Shown here: one piece after another, positions 38,230 through 38,793 of the stretch
Layout of the letters: each line of letters begins with the position of its first letter
Numbering within the stretch: the stretch's first letter is position 1
NCBI GenBank assembly: GCA_959605475.1
Contig: CAUHFS010000019.1
Span: forward strand, 1-38,793
Source: an uncultured Collinsella sp.
Lineage (GTDB): Bacteria; Actinomycetota; Coriobacteriia; Coriobacteriales; Coriobacteriaceae
DNA: 38,793 bases
Reading direction: 5' to 3'
The notes under the pieces: generated by a model
What the model was told of the DNA's origin: nothing
What the model saw: the letters and a program-made list of their open reading frames with translations, nothing else
The model's database searches: none
Program-made: the position numbers and the translations under genes

Positions 38230-38750
38230 CAGTATCCGGTTCCTCTCTGTTGATAGAACTCGCCGCCGGTAAGCGCCCGGGTGCGACTGAGGTTAACGTG
38301 GCAGATGGCGCAGGCCAGAGCATCGGCGGCATGGTCGGGATGCGGGTCGTGATCGAGCTGCGTGAGCGTACGAACCATATACGCGACCTGCCGTTTGTCC
38401 GCGGCGCCGGTGCCCACAACCGCCTGCTTAATCTGCATAGGCGTGTACTCGCCAATCTCGAGCGCGCATTCCGAAAGCGCCACGAGTGCAGCACCGCGGG
38501 CATGCGCCGTAGGAATGGCCGAGCGAACGTTGGCGCCAAAGTAAATGCTCTCGATGGCAGCGGTATCGGGTCGATAGCGCTCCACGACACCCTTGAGGTC
38601 GCGGGCGATATGCGACAGGCGCACCGCGAGCGGACTGCCTGCGCTGGTCTCGATGCAGCCATAGGCACGGCAGCGAACCTCGCCACGCCGCTCCTCGATA
38701 ATCCCCCAACCCGTATGAGCCAAACCGGGGTCGATGCCCAAAATAACCAA
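38229..38750 (-). CDS. ruvC: Holliday junction resolvase RuvC
   Basis: Endonuclease that cuts Holliday junctions symmetrically. The 173-residue product begins VILGIDPGLAHTGWG with the first catalytic Asp. AIESIYFGANVRSA carries the Glu and DHAADALACAICH carries the last acidic pair. The likely start is TTG 38750, because GGGGAGG lies 5 nt upstream and the protein then begins M-V-I-L-G-I-D, as in the family; the frame is open further to 38771. The usual order ruvC-ruvA-ruvB is kept. Confidence 0.97.
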   Translation of the reverse strand: MVILGIDPGLAHTGWGIIEERRGEVRCRAYGCIETSAGSPLAVRLSHIARDLKGVVERYRPDTAAIESIYFGANVRSAIPTAHARGAALVALSECALEIGEYTPMQIKQAVVGTGAADKRQVAYMVRTLTQLDHDPHPDHAADALACAICHVNLSRTRALTGGEFYQQRGTGY

Positions 38751-38793
38751 GCCAACCTCCCCTCGCCACAAGTACGGCGCAAGACAAGGCCTC

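Overview
This 38.8 kb window comes from a high-GC, Gram-positive chromosome. The best guess is Collinsella or a close relative (Coriobacteriia, Actinomycetota). That rests on gene content and style: a Coriobacteria-like methionyl-tRNA-synthetase-related gene, DUF4430 surface proteins, a class III fructose bisphosphatase, a Tat-exported phospholipase-like protein with a LAxTG-type anchor, and a ruvCAB cluster. No database comparison was possible, so the genus is inference. Most of the window is ordinary chromosome with dense genes in both directions, short leaders and intrinsic terminators. No rRNA, tRNA or CRISPR array was found.

Layout. 1-2.6 kb (minus): queA and queH, the last two enzymes of queuosine synthesis, behind a DUF3267 membrane zincin. 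2.7-7.5 kb: a MetRS-like class I synthetase with an unusual KMSKS region, an RsmB/RsmF-type methyltransferase, a previously unlisted 56-residue membrane protein (minus) and a TIM-barrel protein of unknown function. 7.5-11.8 kb: DegV (minus), then class III fbp and two GtrA paralogues. 11.9-17 kb (minus): a promoter, a cobalamin-riboswitch-like leader and two surface proteins carrying five DUF4430 (transcobalamin-like) domains, one of them fused to a beta-propeller. This is the most interesting locus. 17-21 kb (minus): ABC1/UbiB kinase, a phasin-like protein and a C69 dipeptidase, followed by a roughly 240 bp AT-rich element with long inverted repeats that resembles a MITE. 21.2-22.7 kb (minus): fchA-folD, where FolD lacks its catalytic Lys and Gln. 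23-27.3 kb: two paralogous lipoproteins and the PI-PLC-like surface enzyme. 27.5-30.7 kb: an accessory-looking patch with a DUF1016 nuclease, an ADP-ribosylglycohydrolase with a lost metal ligand, small ORFs including a 30-residue peptide, and a SHOCT protein broken by a frameshift. 30.8-34.6 kb: a zinc-ribbon protein, a CDF metal exporter with a manganese-type signature, and a membrane protein. 34.7-38.75 kb (minus): fhs (formate-tetrahydrofolate ligase) and translationally coupled ruvC-ruvA-ruvB.

How the genes work together. fhs, fchA and folD together cover formate to methylene-THF, with cyclohydrolase activity probably moved from FolD to FchA. queA and queH complete tRNA queuosine. RuvABC processes Holliday junctions. 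The DUF4430 pair under a B12-type leader reads as a cobalamin-responsive surface capture system. Several promoters share an extended -10 (GTGC then a TAnnnT or GATAAT-like hexamer), and two genes may be translated from leaderless mRNA.
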